A program made the translations under genes and the position numbers. The notes beneath the pieces are model-generated. The model was given only the letters and a program-made list of their open reading frames with translations. It was not told where the DNA came from and made no database searches. Shown here piece by piece: positions 8,248-16,756 of a stretch of DNA of 46,552 nucleotides. Position 1 is the stretch's first letter. Every line of letters starts with the position of its first letter. The DNA comes from an uncultured Gammaproteobacteria bacterium (GTDB lineage: Bacteria; Pseudomonadota; Gammaproteobacteria; Arenicellales; JAANXG01), in assembly GCA_947259175.1 (NCBI GenBank), contig CAMYKW010000018.1, forward strand, positions 1 to 46,552, in the 5' to 3' direction.

Positions 8248-9564
8248 CTACTGATTTCTCGTCGTATGCGGCCGCTCGATATTCTTGCGTCGGGCTTGAC
8301 CGCCTCGCCGCCTATCCCGGTCAGGAGCATTCTTTTTGAAGGCGGTGAGGATCTTGGCGATTTCTCGGTCTGTACGCGTATTTTCAATACGCATTGCGTC
8401 GAGAAAATCCTCCATTCCACGAAGGACCTGTTGCTTCGACATCTTCCTTCTGAACGGATTACGCTTCCAAACAGGCGGTTTCAACTTTTTCGCAAGTTTC
8501 ACCCAATTACGCGGCGGTTTAACCTCGACCAGGTGACGATACCCGCGGGGATTCCTTGCCGGAATTCGTTTCCAGGGCCAGAAGATCCAGCCGTTAACCT
8601 GGTTTTTCGGGTCTTCAAACAACTCGACCGTCTCTTTGATCCAATCGGCGGTATTCGCGCCGAACTCACAGTTCCATATCGGCACGTCATGTTTCTTGGC
8701 GATCCGCTTTATCGCTTCGAGATGCTCTTTGCGCTTGTCGGGCAGCGGAAAAAACGTGTAGGTGTGGAAGCAGTAGGACTGATTATTGGTGAGCCGCCCG
8801 GGGAAAAAAGAAAACTCCGTCGAAAACTTGCTGCCCTCGAGGATGACCATATGGTGACGATCAACTTCACGGATTGCGCTAATGATTCTCCGGTAGAGCC
8901 GAACCAGCGCCCTGCCGTTGGGCGGATGAGGCTCATTAAGAAGATCGAAGCCCGCGATAATTTCCCGCTTTCGATAGCGTGCGGCTATCGCCTTCCACAA
9001 GGCCACCGTGCGCCGCTTTTTCTCCTCCGATTCCCATAGCAGGGTCTCGCCGGGATCGGCAACAAAAATTCTCCCTTGACCCCCGGGGGCTGAATGCAGA
9101 TCGAGTATGACATAGACCCCGTGCCGCTCGCACCAGGCGAGTAGGCGGTCCAAAATCTCCCAGCCTTCCTCCTTGTAAACATACGGCCGGTCATCGTCCT
9201 CAAGCATGCGAAAGTTGAAAGGCACGCGTACCGCATTGAATCCCATGCGCGCAATCAGCCGAATGTCGCGCTCAGTAATGAAATTGTCGTGAACGCGTCG
9301 TTTGAAGTCGCGCGCTTGTTCCCGTCCGGCGAGGTCGCCCAGTGCCGTTGTCATTTCGGTTTCGGACTGGAATCCCCCGCCCCAGAGCAACCCATGCCAG
9401 AACAACCAGCCTTCGAGCAGTACCCCCCTTAGCTTGAATGGCCTATTGTCGCGATCGACGATTTGCGCACCTTCAGCGCGGACGAACCCAGCGTGCACAT
9501 CGCCAATCAAACCGATGAGAAAAAAAACGAGGACTACCGACCGTGCTGAGCGGTTGATCGTCAT
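8248..9564 (-). CDS. Glycoside hydrolase family 5, exported
   Basis: About 438 residues. A signal peptide (VVLVFFLIGLIGDVHA) is followed by a GH5 (beta/alpha)8 barrel. Family hallmarks are GFNAVRVPF at about 109-117, ILDLHSAPGGQ at 154-164, the acid/base Glu in FDLLNEPHP (about 211) and the nucleophile Glu in WNCEFGAN (about 300). GH5 enzymes cleave beta-linked glucans, mannans or glycolipids. The LLNEPH and CEFG context and HTYTFF segment fit the exo-glucanase/endoglycoceramidase side, but the substrate is open. The C-terminal ~80 residues are unusually basic and rich in Arg. It is last in a run of exported proteins, 64 bp after the sulfotransferase gene. GTG 9567 is an adjacent alternative start. 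Confidence 0.87.
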   Translation of the reverse strand: MTINRSARSVVLVFFLIGLIGDVHAGFVRAEGAQIVDRDNRPFKLRGVLLEGWLFWHGLLWGGGFQSETEMTTALGDLAGREQARDFKRRVHDNFITERDIRLIARMGFNAVRVPFNFRMLEDDDRPYVYKEEGWEILDRLLAWCERHGVYVILDLHSAPGGQGRIFVADPGETLLWESEEKKRRTVALWKAIAARYRKREIIAGFDLLNEPHPPNGRALVRLYRRIISAIREVDRHHMVILEGSKFSTEFSFFPGRLTNNQSYCFHTYTFFPLPDKRKEHLEAIKRIAKKHDVPIWNCEFGANTADWIKETVELFEDPKNQVNGWIFWPWKRIPARNPRGYRHLVEVKPPRNWVKLAKKLKPPVWKRNPFRRKMSKQQVLRGMEDFLDAMRIENTRTDREIAKILTAFKKNAPDRDRRRGGQARRKNIERPHTTRNQ

Positions 9565-9631
9565 CACGACGATAACTCAGAATCCGGCGACGAAGTCCGG
9601 CGCGGGATTGTGTGCGCGAGCATTACCGCTG

Positions 9632-11494
9632 CTAATTTCTCTTGTAGGGAGTATAAAGATCGCGCATGCGAAAGGCTCGGTATTCCAGCACCAGCGGCGT
9701 CTCGAGCATCAGCACCTGTTCGCCATCCGGCGTAACCTCAATCGACTTGGCACTCAGGGAGGGAATAGTCGATCCCGATTGAAAATGGTAATTACCGTTC
9801 GACAGGCCTTGCGCGCTGCCAAAGGCAGGAGAGTAAACACCCAAGTCCGCGTTGACGATGAGACGCGCCATCAGGTTTTGCTCATCGAGCTCGTATACCT
9901 GTCCGCGGCTGTTACATCTGAACGGCCGGCCGTCGCAGCGGGTATTTCCGTTGTCGAAAACCAGCAGTTGGTTCCCCTCGAAATGCGCGTCATGCGGATG
10001 GGAAAACCAAGGATACGGATCATTCGAGTTCGTCAGTGCAAAATCACCGTCGGGTCCGAGGCGCCACAATACCTGCCCCGTGCCGAGCCCGTCGCGATAG
10101 TCTATCTTCACCACCCAGTCTTGGTGGCGCAGGGTCAGCAACAGGTTTCCGTCCTCCGGCAGGTAATCGATAGCGTTCGCGTGGGTCCAATCATTGGCGA
10201 TGAGCGCCTGGGAGATCGGGGGGCAACCGGCGGTGACGATGGTGCATTTCTCATCGAGCACCGCTTTGCGAGTCACGTCCAGATGGTCGAATGGATTCCA
10301 AGTCCACACGACCTGCAGGTTTTCATCCAGATCCAGGATCATGTCTCCCAAGATGTCCACCCTGCCCAGCCCTTGCACGCCCCAGGTGATGCGCTCCACG
10401 GTGCCGAGAATAAGCGTGTGCCCATTGGACAGGCGCAGGGCTTCATGCGAGAAAAACACGACGGGTTCTTCACCGCGCAGTGCAAGCTGCCGGTTCAACT
10501 CCTCCACGTTGGTTTCGCGCAAGGGATTGCCAACCAGGTCGATTTCTCTCACGAGCTGATCGAATCCCCCACGGTAGTTGAGAAACAGCAACATGGTGCC
10601 GCCGGGCAACGGCCGTACCAGGTAGTTGCCCAAGGCCCAGGGAAATCGCAGATTCTCGATACCACGCCAGCGGTAATACCAGATGACGCGGCCCGACAAG
10701 TCGGTGGCCATGGGCGCCATGGAGAGCTGCGTGCCGCCAAAAATCGAGCGAAGCAGCACGCCCTCCGACAAACTCGGCTGGGCGTCCGCGCCATTGGTCA
10801 CTGTAAAGGGACGCAGCAGCAGCGAAAACCCGGTCGTCTTGCGCAGCAGCGCACTCGACCGGAGCGACGAGCGGTCTTGAATTTCATGCCCGATTTCGTA
10901 ACGGCTATGCGCCCGCAGTCCACCCACATAGAAGTTCATACTTTTTCCGGCCTGGCAGGGTTTCCACGCGGTATGCGCAAACGGCTCCGCACCGACCAAG
11001 CGGAACCGGACCCGCATCTGGCCGATAGAACATGAAGGGGCGCTGTACAGAAACACCAGCGGGTGGTCGGTTGCCGTCACCAGTGCGGCGGACCCCGTGA
11101 TACGCGAACGGATTTCGAAAGTAGTCTTGACCTGGGAAGTCTCACCGGTGTCGAGTTGTCTGGCAGTCACCTCAATGTCGTACATCCCTTCTTCGAGCGG
11201 CGTCCACTCGAAAAAGTTTTCTTGCTTGAAATCGCGCACCACATTCAGAGGAGAACCCGCCAAGCCCACACTGAATCGGTATCGCCATGGATCTGAGCCC
11301 GTGCCGCTCGAACGAGCCACCCAGGTGATCGTATTTCCTACCACCTGTCCTGACGGCGACAGCGGCACCAGTTCGAACACAGCCGTCGCCGCGCGTGCGG
11401 ACATCCACGCAGTAGCGAGCACCCCCGTGAGCACGAACGCCAGGAGTACAGAACGGCAGCGGTGAAAGTCCGCATATTTCCTAGATAACATCAT
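9632..11494 (-). CDS. Arylsulfotransferase (ASST)-family protein, exported
   Basis: 620 residues with an N-terminal signal peptide (SVLLAFVLTGVLATAWMSARA), an Ig-like N-terminal domain and a beta-propeller. Family motifs are visible in order: FSHEALRLSNGHTLILG, WTHANAIDYLPEDGNLLLT, LRHQDWVVKID and SHPHDAHF. They contain the conserved His and Arg residues of ASST enzymes, which transfer sulfate between phenolic compounds in the periplasm without PAPS. Several of these proteins have unproven activity, so 'ASST-like' is safest. The gene lies between a PD40 propeller gene and the GH5 gene on one strand, so a role in modifying an exported glycoconjugate or phenolic compound is plausible. Confidence 0.82.
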   Translation of the reverse strand: MMLSRKYADFHRCRSVLLAFVLTGVLATAWMSARAATAVFELVPLSPSGQVVGNTITWVARSSGTGSDPWRYRFSVGLAGSPLNVVRDFKQENFFEWTPLEEGMYDIEVTARQLDTGETSQVKTTFEIRSRITGSAALVTATDHPLVFLYSAPSCSIGQMRVRFRLVGAEPFAHTAWKPCQAGKSMNFYVGGLRAHSRYEIGHEIQDRSSLRSSALLRKTTGFSLLLRPFTVTNGADAQPSLSEGVLLRSIFGGTQLSMAPMATDLSGRVIWYYRWRGIENLRFPWALGNYLVRPLPGGTMLLFLNYRGGFDQLVREIDLVGNPLRETNVEELNRQLALRGEEPVVFFSHEALRLSNGHTLILGTVERITWGVQGLGRVDILGDMILDLDENLQVVWTWNPFDHLDVTRKAVLDEKCTIVTAGCPPISQALIANDWTHANAIDYLPEDGNLLLTLRHQDWVVKIDYRDGLGTGQVLWRLGPDGDFALTNSNDPYPWFSHPHDAHFEGNQLLVFDNGNTRCDGRPFRCNSRGQVYELDEQNLMARLIVNADLGVYSPAFGSAQGLSNGNYHFQSGSTIPSLSAKSIEVTPDGEQVLMLETPLVLEYRAFRMRDLYTPYKRN

Positions 11495-11750
11495 TGCTGT
11501 TCCACATACTCAAAAACCCATGTCCCTTACAGTGTGGCGTCGCACCAACGCTCGACAAAACAGTGCATGTCGACGCTTCTATCCGCCGTTTATTGGACGG
11601 CAGTGATGAAACATATCGACCGCTCCGTTGGATCGCAGTACAGAAATAGCGGCCGTCGCCAGCACCGAGGTTAAACCAGGTCACGCCAAACCACCAAACT
11701 CTTCTTGTACCGACAAAAATTCCCACAGGCGCACCGATACACTCAAATAA

Positions 11751-12893
11751 TCAACGCAGTGCCGGCGAGGGGCCGGTAGTCCCGGCAATGGCGGGATCGA
11801 GGGTGATGACAACGATCATCCCGGTCTGCTTGAGCAGGCTGGTTTGCACGTAGGCGACAATGCGGGCGCCGTCCGGGCTCCAGGCGCTGTCGGCGGCAAT
11901 CATGCGTTGGCCGGTATAACCCGCACTGCCGGAATCGTTGAAATTCGTCAGCCGTATCTTTCCGGTGCCGTCGGCATTCATCATCCACAGGTCGGTTCCG
12001 CGATTCGTGTTGCCCGCGCTGGTCATCCATACAATCTTTTCTCCGTTCGGCGAGTAGTGAGCGTGCTCGTTATACCGTTCCGATGCCAGTCGCACCGGAA
12101 TGCCTTGCTCAAGGTCCATGATGTAAATGTCGTTTTCCAGCAGTTCCAAGGCGGCAGCATGGAAATTGCTGGTGAACAGAAGCGTGCGCCCATCGACAGA
12201 CAATCCGTGATTCTCATAAAAAGCCGGTCCGCCTGGCTGGTAGTCACGGATATTGACCAGCCCAGGGCCCTGTGGGCCGAGCTCAAATTGAGCGATTTTG
12301 AGTTTCCAGAATCCGTACAGCCTCCTCTTTACCAAGGGGTTCGGCGGTTGGTACATCTCGCTCCAGGTCAAATACTTGCCGTCATGTGAGAACTGCGGAT
12401 GCAGCACACCATGCCGGGTCGTCGCCGGCCCGTTGGTCAATTGGTAAAAACGCTCACCGTCAGCGGTCGCCAACCACAGATCGCTGTGGCGACCAAAGCC
12501 GGGCTGCGCCTCGCGGGACGCGCCCGGATGGTGTACTTTTTCCGCCTGAAATACGATGTAGCGGCCTGACGGATGCCACGCCGGATTGCCGTTGTGTTTA
12601 TGCGGGACCCGTCCTCGTGTATCACAGGTGAGACATCGATCGTTGCCGCCGTCGGGGCCCATGACGTAAACGTCGTAATAGCCATCCCTCCCGACACGAT
12701 CGTAGACGATGAGGTTGCGCGCCGCAGACCAATCGACTCGGCCTCCGGATTCGCGAAGCACGTTCACATCCGTCACCGGCGATGCCGGGTCTGCCGCCGT
12801 ATTCTGACTCGATACCGCGCCGGCACACGCCTGCGCCAACAAGCACCACACCAGCGATGGTACCCGCCACTTCCCCGATGTCCTGCGGGACAC
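11751..12893 (-). CDS. PD40/TolB-like beta-propeller protein, exported (copy 1)
   Basis: 380 residues with a signal sequence. A Cys at the end of LLAQACAG could be a lipoprotein site, though the lipobox is imperfect. The rest is WD40-like PD40 repeats: NLIVYDRVGRDGYYDVYVM, NPAWHPSGRYIVFQAE, HPQFSHDGKYLTWSEM, HYSPNGEKIVWMTSAG and DSAWSPDGARIVAYVQ. A CLTC pair occurs near residue 87. GTG 12893 is supported by AGGAGA just upstream. Such propellers usually bind protein or glycan partners and show no catalytic residues. It is a clear paralogue of the protein at 16757-17926. It lies 44 bp after the FN3 gene, so it probably shares its transcript. Confidence 0.8.
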   Translation of the reverse strand: MSRRTSGKWRVPSLVWCLLAQACAGAVSSQNTAADPASPVTDVNVLRESGGRVDWSAARNLIVYDRVGRDGYYDVYVMGPDGGNDRCLTCDTRGRVPHKHNGNPAWHPSGRYIVFQAEKVHHPGASREAQPGFGRHSDLWLATADGERFYQLTNGPATTRHGVLHPQFSHDGKYLTWSEMYQPPNPLVKRRLYGFWKLKIAQFELGPQGPGLVNIRDYQPGGPAFYENHGLSVDGRTLLFTSNFHAAALELLENDIYIMDLEQGIPVRLASERYNEHAHYSPNGEKIVWMTSAGNTNRGTDLWMMNADGTGKIRLTNFNDSGSAGYTGQRMIAADSAWSPDGARIVAYVQTSLLKQTGMIVVITLDPAIAGTTGPSPALR

Positions 12894-12937
12894 GGTTTCT
12901 CCTATTCAACGCGCATCGCAGTGGGCGGCCCCCACAC

Positions 12938-14911
12938 CTAAAACAACTTATAGAACGGAAGATAGCTTTGTTGCACCAGAGCCACCGTCCGCGCAAGCCG
13001 CGACAACATGACCACAAGGTCATTCGCACGCCAGTCGGCATTCAGTACGTTTGGATTACCCGCGACTGCGGCCCGCATGCTCAACAACTCGTTGACCGCA
13101 GTGTCGTAGTCACTAAAGTAAAACAGGACCGGTATCAACGCATCGAGGCTGGCACGCAATGCGGGATCGGCCCCCCAGTCCTGCAGTGCGGTGCGCACCG
13201 AGAACAACGTAACGTGGGGGCCCAGATCCGGAATTCTGGCAATGTTGGAGGGTCCGGACAACTCGCCGGACGCGGTTTCGGCCACCACATAATAGTGATA
13301 AGGTTGCAGCGGACTGACGAACCCGGGGTCCACGAAAACCGTATCCGCGGTGGTTGCGATCTGTTGATATTCGGTGTTCGCGCTATTCAGTTTCGATCGG
13401 TAGACGCGATACGCAGCCGCGGACGGTACGCCCTCCCAAGATAGCGTCACGTAGCCGGGGAGCTGTTCCGCGTCAAATTGCTGCGGCGGCGAGAGTCTTG
13501 CGGGGTCCGGTGTCGCACGCCAAAGATTCAGGCCATCGTAAATATTCGATGCGCCAATGAACAGACCATGGGGTGTGAGCGCAAAGTTGCGTATCCCGGA
13601 ATCACGGGGGTCACCCATTGCGCTGCGCGTGACCTGGGTGTAATGCCATCCGTCGGTAGTGCCGTACAGGTCAAATCCCGCGACCGGCGTCAACTGCGGC
13701 AAACCGGTCAACCACTTGGTGGTCTGATCGAACGTGCTCACGTGGAGCACGCCGAAGGCCTCCTGCATTCTCCAAACATGGAGGTTATAGTTATTGTCGA
13801 AGCCGGCGTTCATACCGGACAGCGGCCGCTTCATGCCGTCCGGGGTGAAACGCGGCGCCCCTACCAGCAGTTCCCAGGTATCGTCCGGGAAGATTCGGTA
13901 CATCTCCGCGGGCCGATCCGTGCCCACGTGGAGCGCGCCACCCGACACATACATGCTGACCACAGACAGGCTCTTCTGGTTGGGATTGTACCCACCCTCG
14001 GCTATCACCGTGGTGAAGTTGTAGGGCGGCTCGCCCGAAGTATCCAGTTTGACCACCGAGAAATATTCCTCGTTGGCCAGACCCAAATACAGCGCACCGT
14101 TGTAACTCGCCATGTCGAACATGTTGTAGCCTTCCGCCATGGCAAACCGCCACGCGTCGTTACCGGCGGCCGGATTCTCCGCCTCGATGAGGCGCCCAAA
14201 GCCGAGAAATCCCTCGGACGCGACGGCGTACAATCGCCCGTTGTGCACCGTCATCGAACGAAAGCCGTTCCCCGGGAAGCCGTTGATGATCAGGTCACCA
14301 AGCAAGGTCCCCGGGTCCTGCGGCACCACCTCGAATGTGATACCGTCGGTGGTCCGTAAGATTTTCGCCGGCGGCACGCCCGGATTGAAGCTCTCTGAAC
14401 TAACCGCACCCACATACAGTGCCTCGGTCCCATCCGCCTCGGTGAACACCGCCATGGTGCGGTACGCGGTATCCCGCGCCATGAGTTCCCCGGGGTTACC
14501 GGGTTTGGGGACATCTGCAGGGGATTGGTAGACCCGTTCCCAACTGTCGGTCTCCGGCGTCCACCCCCAGATCTCCGCCTGCAGGGGCAGGTCCTGCGGA
14601 TTGGGCGTGCAATGGAAGTCCGGATTTGCCGGTGGATACAAAAAACTGAACTGAGGAAGCCAACGAACGATAGTCGCCTGCTGCACACAGTAAAAGTCGC
14701 GGCCCGTGCCCACATAGAGCTTGCCTTTGAACCACTTCACGGACCATGGATAGCTGTTGGAACGATCACCGAAACCCTGCTCAGCCGCAGGGACGAGGTC
14801 GTCGGTAGTGATCATCTGTGACACGGCAAATCCCGGCGCCGTGCATAACAACACAAGTGCGATGAGCCGAGCGACGCATCGATTCACCATCTCAGATACG
14901 AGTACCCCCAT
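12938..14911 (-). CDS. Exported propeller-like protein with FN3 domain
   Basis: 657 residues from ATG 14911, chosen because AGGAGAAAG lies a few bases upstream; the frame is open further to 14935. A signal peptide (VARLIALVLLCTAPGFAVS) is followed by ~420 residues of repeated strands with motifs such as LYVGTG, LYVGAVSSESF, LYAVASEGF, LYLGLANEEY, LHVGTDRPAEM and LFIGASNIYDG, which look like blades of a beta-propeller. A fibronectin type III domain lies at about 475-560 (GYVTLSWEGVPSAAAYRVYRS ... YYVVAETASG). The last ~90 residues are helical and unassigned. No catalytic motif is visible. The ribosome site sits in the 14 bp gap after the glycosyltransferase stop, so the two genes are coupled. 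Confidence 0.75.
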   Translation of the reverse strand: MGVLVSEMVNRCVARLIALVLLCTAPGFAVSQMITTDDLVPAAEQGFGDRSNSYPWSVKWFKGKLYVGTGRDFYCVQQATIVRWLPQFSFLYPPANPDFHCTPNPQDLPLQAEIWGWTPETDSWERVYQSPADVPKPGNPGELMARDTAYRTMAVFTEADGTEALYVGAVSSESFNPGVPPAKILRTTDGITFEVVPQDPGTLLGDLIINGFPGNGFRSMTVHNGRLYAVASEGFLGFGRLIEAENPAAGNDAWRFAMAEGYNMFDMASYNGALYLGLANEEYFSVVKLDTSGEPPYNFTTVIAEGGYNPNQKSLSVVSMYVSGGALHVGTDRPAEMYRIFPDDTWELLVGAPRFTPDGMKRPLSGMNAGFDNNYNLHVWRMQEAFGVLHVSTFDQTTKWLTGLPQLTPVAGFDLYGTTDGWHYTQVTRSAMGDPRDSGIRNFALTPHGLFIGASNIYDGLNLWRATPDPARLSPPQQFDAEQLPGYVTLSWEGVPSAAAYRVYRSKLNSANTEYQQIATTADTVFVDPGFVSPLQPYHYYVVAETASGELSGPSNIARIPDLGPHVTLFSVRTALQDWGADPALRASLDALIPVLFYFSDYDTAVNELLSMRAAVAGNPNVLNADWRANDLVVMLSRLARTVALVQQSYLPFYKLF

Positions 14912-14925
14912 AATCTTTCTCCTGG

Positions 14926-16242
14926 TTAGGCGCAAAGCGTGCGTTCCCTTTGCTTGGCATGGCTTCGCGCAAGCTGTTCAAGTAACCCGGCGGCACGCGC
15001 CGGTCCGTCATTATAACGCGCCCAGGTCTCCGCGAGACGGTGCGCATTGTCACCGAAGGACGGATTACCCAGGACTTGCTCCACCGCGGCACGCAGGCGT
15101 TTAGGCGTACAACGGGACGGCGAGAGGCACAACCCGGCGCCAGCCTCCTCAACCCGCCGCGCATTCTCCGGTTTATCCCATTCCGTGGGCACGATGACCA
15201 GCGGGATCCCTGCGGCAAGGATCGCGCTCACGGTGCCGGCGCCTCCGGTGGTCACCACTACATCGGTGCGCGGCAACAGGTCGCTGTGCGCGACCCAGCT
15301 TTCCACACGAATATTGGGCGCCAAGTCGCTCAGGCCGATTGCTGCAGGATCTCGGTGGCTGCCCGAAGTCATGATCACCTGCAGGGGCAGGTCAGCCAGG
15401 CCCTTTGCGGCGGCTTGCAACAGCAGGGGTTTTTGCGCATGCATCGTCCCCTCGGTGACGTGCACCAACGGCGTGCCCTCGGACAGTTCTTGGAGCCACT
15501 CTGGCGGCACTGAGTCCCGGGACTGATCCCACCGGCACGGTCCGACATAATGCACCGAGGCCGGAAGGTCTAGGCGCTGGTAATCAAATTCACGAACCCC
15601 GGGAATCAGATACAGAGGCATGCGGCCGGTGTATTCCGTAACCGTGGTGTCCAACGGCGCCAACCCGTATTGGCCCCGGATCGCGTTTGCGGTACGTTGG
15701 AAGTCGGCCACCACCAGCGGCCGCATGCGCTCGGCCATCCAGATAACCGGCCGCGACCACCAGCGCCGACGCGGCAATCCGAGTCCGTAGGGGGGAATGT
15801 CAGGACCAGGCAACAAACACGCAATCACCGTGGAATACACGGCGATGGGCAGTTTCAGCTTGTCATGCAATACGATCATCGGCCCCAGCATCGAGGTTTC
15901 GGATACGATGACGTCCGGCCGCCACGATTCTATGACCTCGGTCAAATCCTCAATCTGCGCGGGAATCGTGCCCAGCAGCCAGTCCTTAAAAAGCCTCTTG
16001 GTCCTGAGCGCGTCTCTCCAGGACGCAAAGGTCTGCCGGCGATAGAAAAGATCATCAATCCAGTCTTCATCGATGCGCACGAAGGGTATGCAGTGCAAGC
16101 CCTCCGTCGATAACGTGGCGCAGGACTTGAAACCGGTGTAGAAAGCCACTTCATGGCCGTTTCGGCTCAATGCGTGGGCGATGGGAACGAGACCATGGAA
16201 GTGGCTGTGTAACGGCCATACTGCAAATAGGAATCTCGCCAA
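14926..16242 (-). CDS. GT1/MGT-type glycosyltransferase
   Basis: 438 residues with the GT-B fold of UDP/TDP-sugar glycosyltransferases acting on small molecules or lipids. The N-terminal part has LHSHFHGLVPIAHALS with the candidate catalytic His near residue 13-15. The C-terminal donor-binding part has HVTEGTMHAQ, VESWVAHSDLLPRTDVVV and TTGGAGTVSAILAAGIPLV. Thr replaces the His of the usual HGG triplet there, which may affect donor phosphate contact. There is no signal peptide, so it acts in the cytoplasm, unlike its four exported neighbours downstream. The start is TTG 16242 with GGAAGA upstream. It heads the run GT - FN3 protein - PD40 - ASST - GH5. Confidence 0.83.
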   Translation of the reverse strand: MARFLFAVWPLHSHFHGLVPIAHALSRNGHEVAFYTGFKSCATLSTEGLHCIPFVRIDEDWIDDLFYRRQTFASWRDALRTKRLFKDWLLGTIPAQIEDLTEVIESWRPDVIVSETSMLGPMIVLHDKLKLPIAVYSTVIACLLPGPDIPPYGLGLPRRRWWSRPVIWMAERMRPLVVADFQRTANAIRGQYGLAPLDTTVTEYTGRMPLYLIPGVREFDYQRLDLPASVHYVGPCRWDQSRDSVPPEWLQELSEGTPLVHVTEGTMHAQKPLLLQAAAKGLADLPLQVIMTSGSHRDPAAIGLSDLAPNIRVESWVAHSDLLPRTDVVVTTGGAGTVSAILAAGIPLVIVPTEWDKPENARRVEEAGAGLCLSPSRCTPKRLRAAVEQVLGNPSFGDNAHRLAETWARYNDGPARAAGLLEQLARSHAKQRERTLCA

Positions 16243-16328
16243 TCCAGTCTTCCCATGTGGTCGCGCGCGGCGGCTTGCACATGGCTCCCAGGGTCAATGC
16301 GTCGCAGGGCCTGTCAGTCTACCATCTA

Positions 16329-16488
16329 GGAGCCTGTCCGGGTATTCCAACCGTAGTGACAAAGTGGGACATCCAGAGCAATTGGTGGAAGGTTCGAGGA
16401 AAATAGCGGGCTATTTGACGACCAGCTTCGGTCACACGGTCCGTCGTCCCGCTATCCAAGCAGGTGCACGAATTCTCGGACAGGCTCC
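16329..16488. mobile_element. MITE-like hairpin element with 12-bp terminal inverted repeats
   Basis: GGAGCCTGTCCG at 16329-16340 is repeated inverted (CGGACAGGCTCC) at 16477-16488, enclosing about 160 bp. Inside, ATAGCGGG (16403-16410) pairs with CCCGCTAT (16448-16455), and the nested GACGAC and GTCGTC extend the stem with a small bulge. No transposase frame fits in the element, so it would be a non-autonomous element or a solo remnant mobilised by an IS with similar ends. I see no clear target-site duplication. It lies in the ~500 bp gap between the glycosyltransferase and the second PD40 gene. The rest of that gap (16243-16328 and 16489-16756) shows nothing I can name. Confidence 0.5.
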
Positions 16489-16756
16489 CAGGGTGGCGTT
16501 TGGTTTATCGCGTCAGAAATGATCAACAAAGACCGTTAAGCCGGATCGAAACGATGCGCCCCTGCGCGTCTTGGAACTATTGCAGACAAGGAGATGACCC
16601 ATGGCCTAACTCGTGTACGGCACCGCGAGCCACCCGCCTGATACGGACACCGCTGGCCTGAATTCTTAGCGTCGTTATCGGGCTGAATGGGACTTCAGCG
16701 GCAGGCGTGCGGTCAAACTCTGGGTAACGCTTATCACGTTGCCGCTCAACTGGAAC

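Noticed and set aside
9302-11035. 577-codon open frame on the + strand opposite the ASST and GH5 genes
   Set aside because: It runs antisense to two genes with clear family motifs; long antisense frames are common in GC-rich coding DNA. Its own translation shows no domain.
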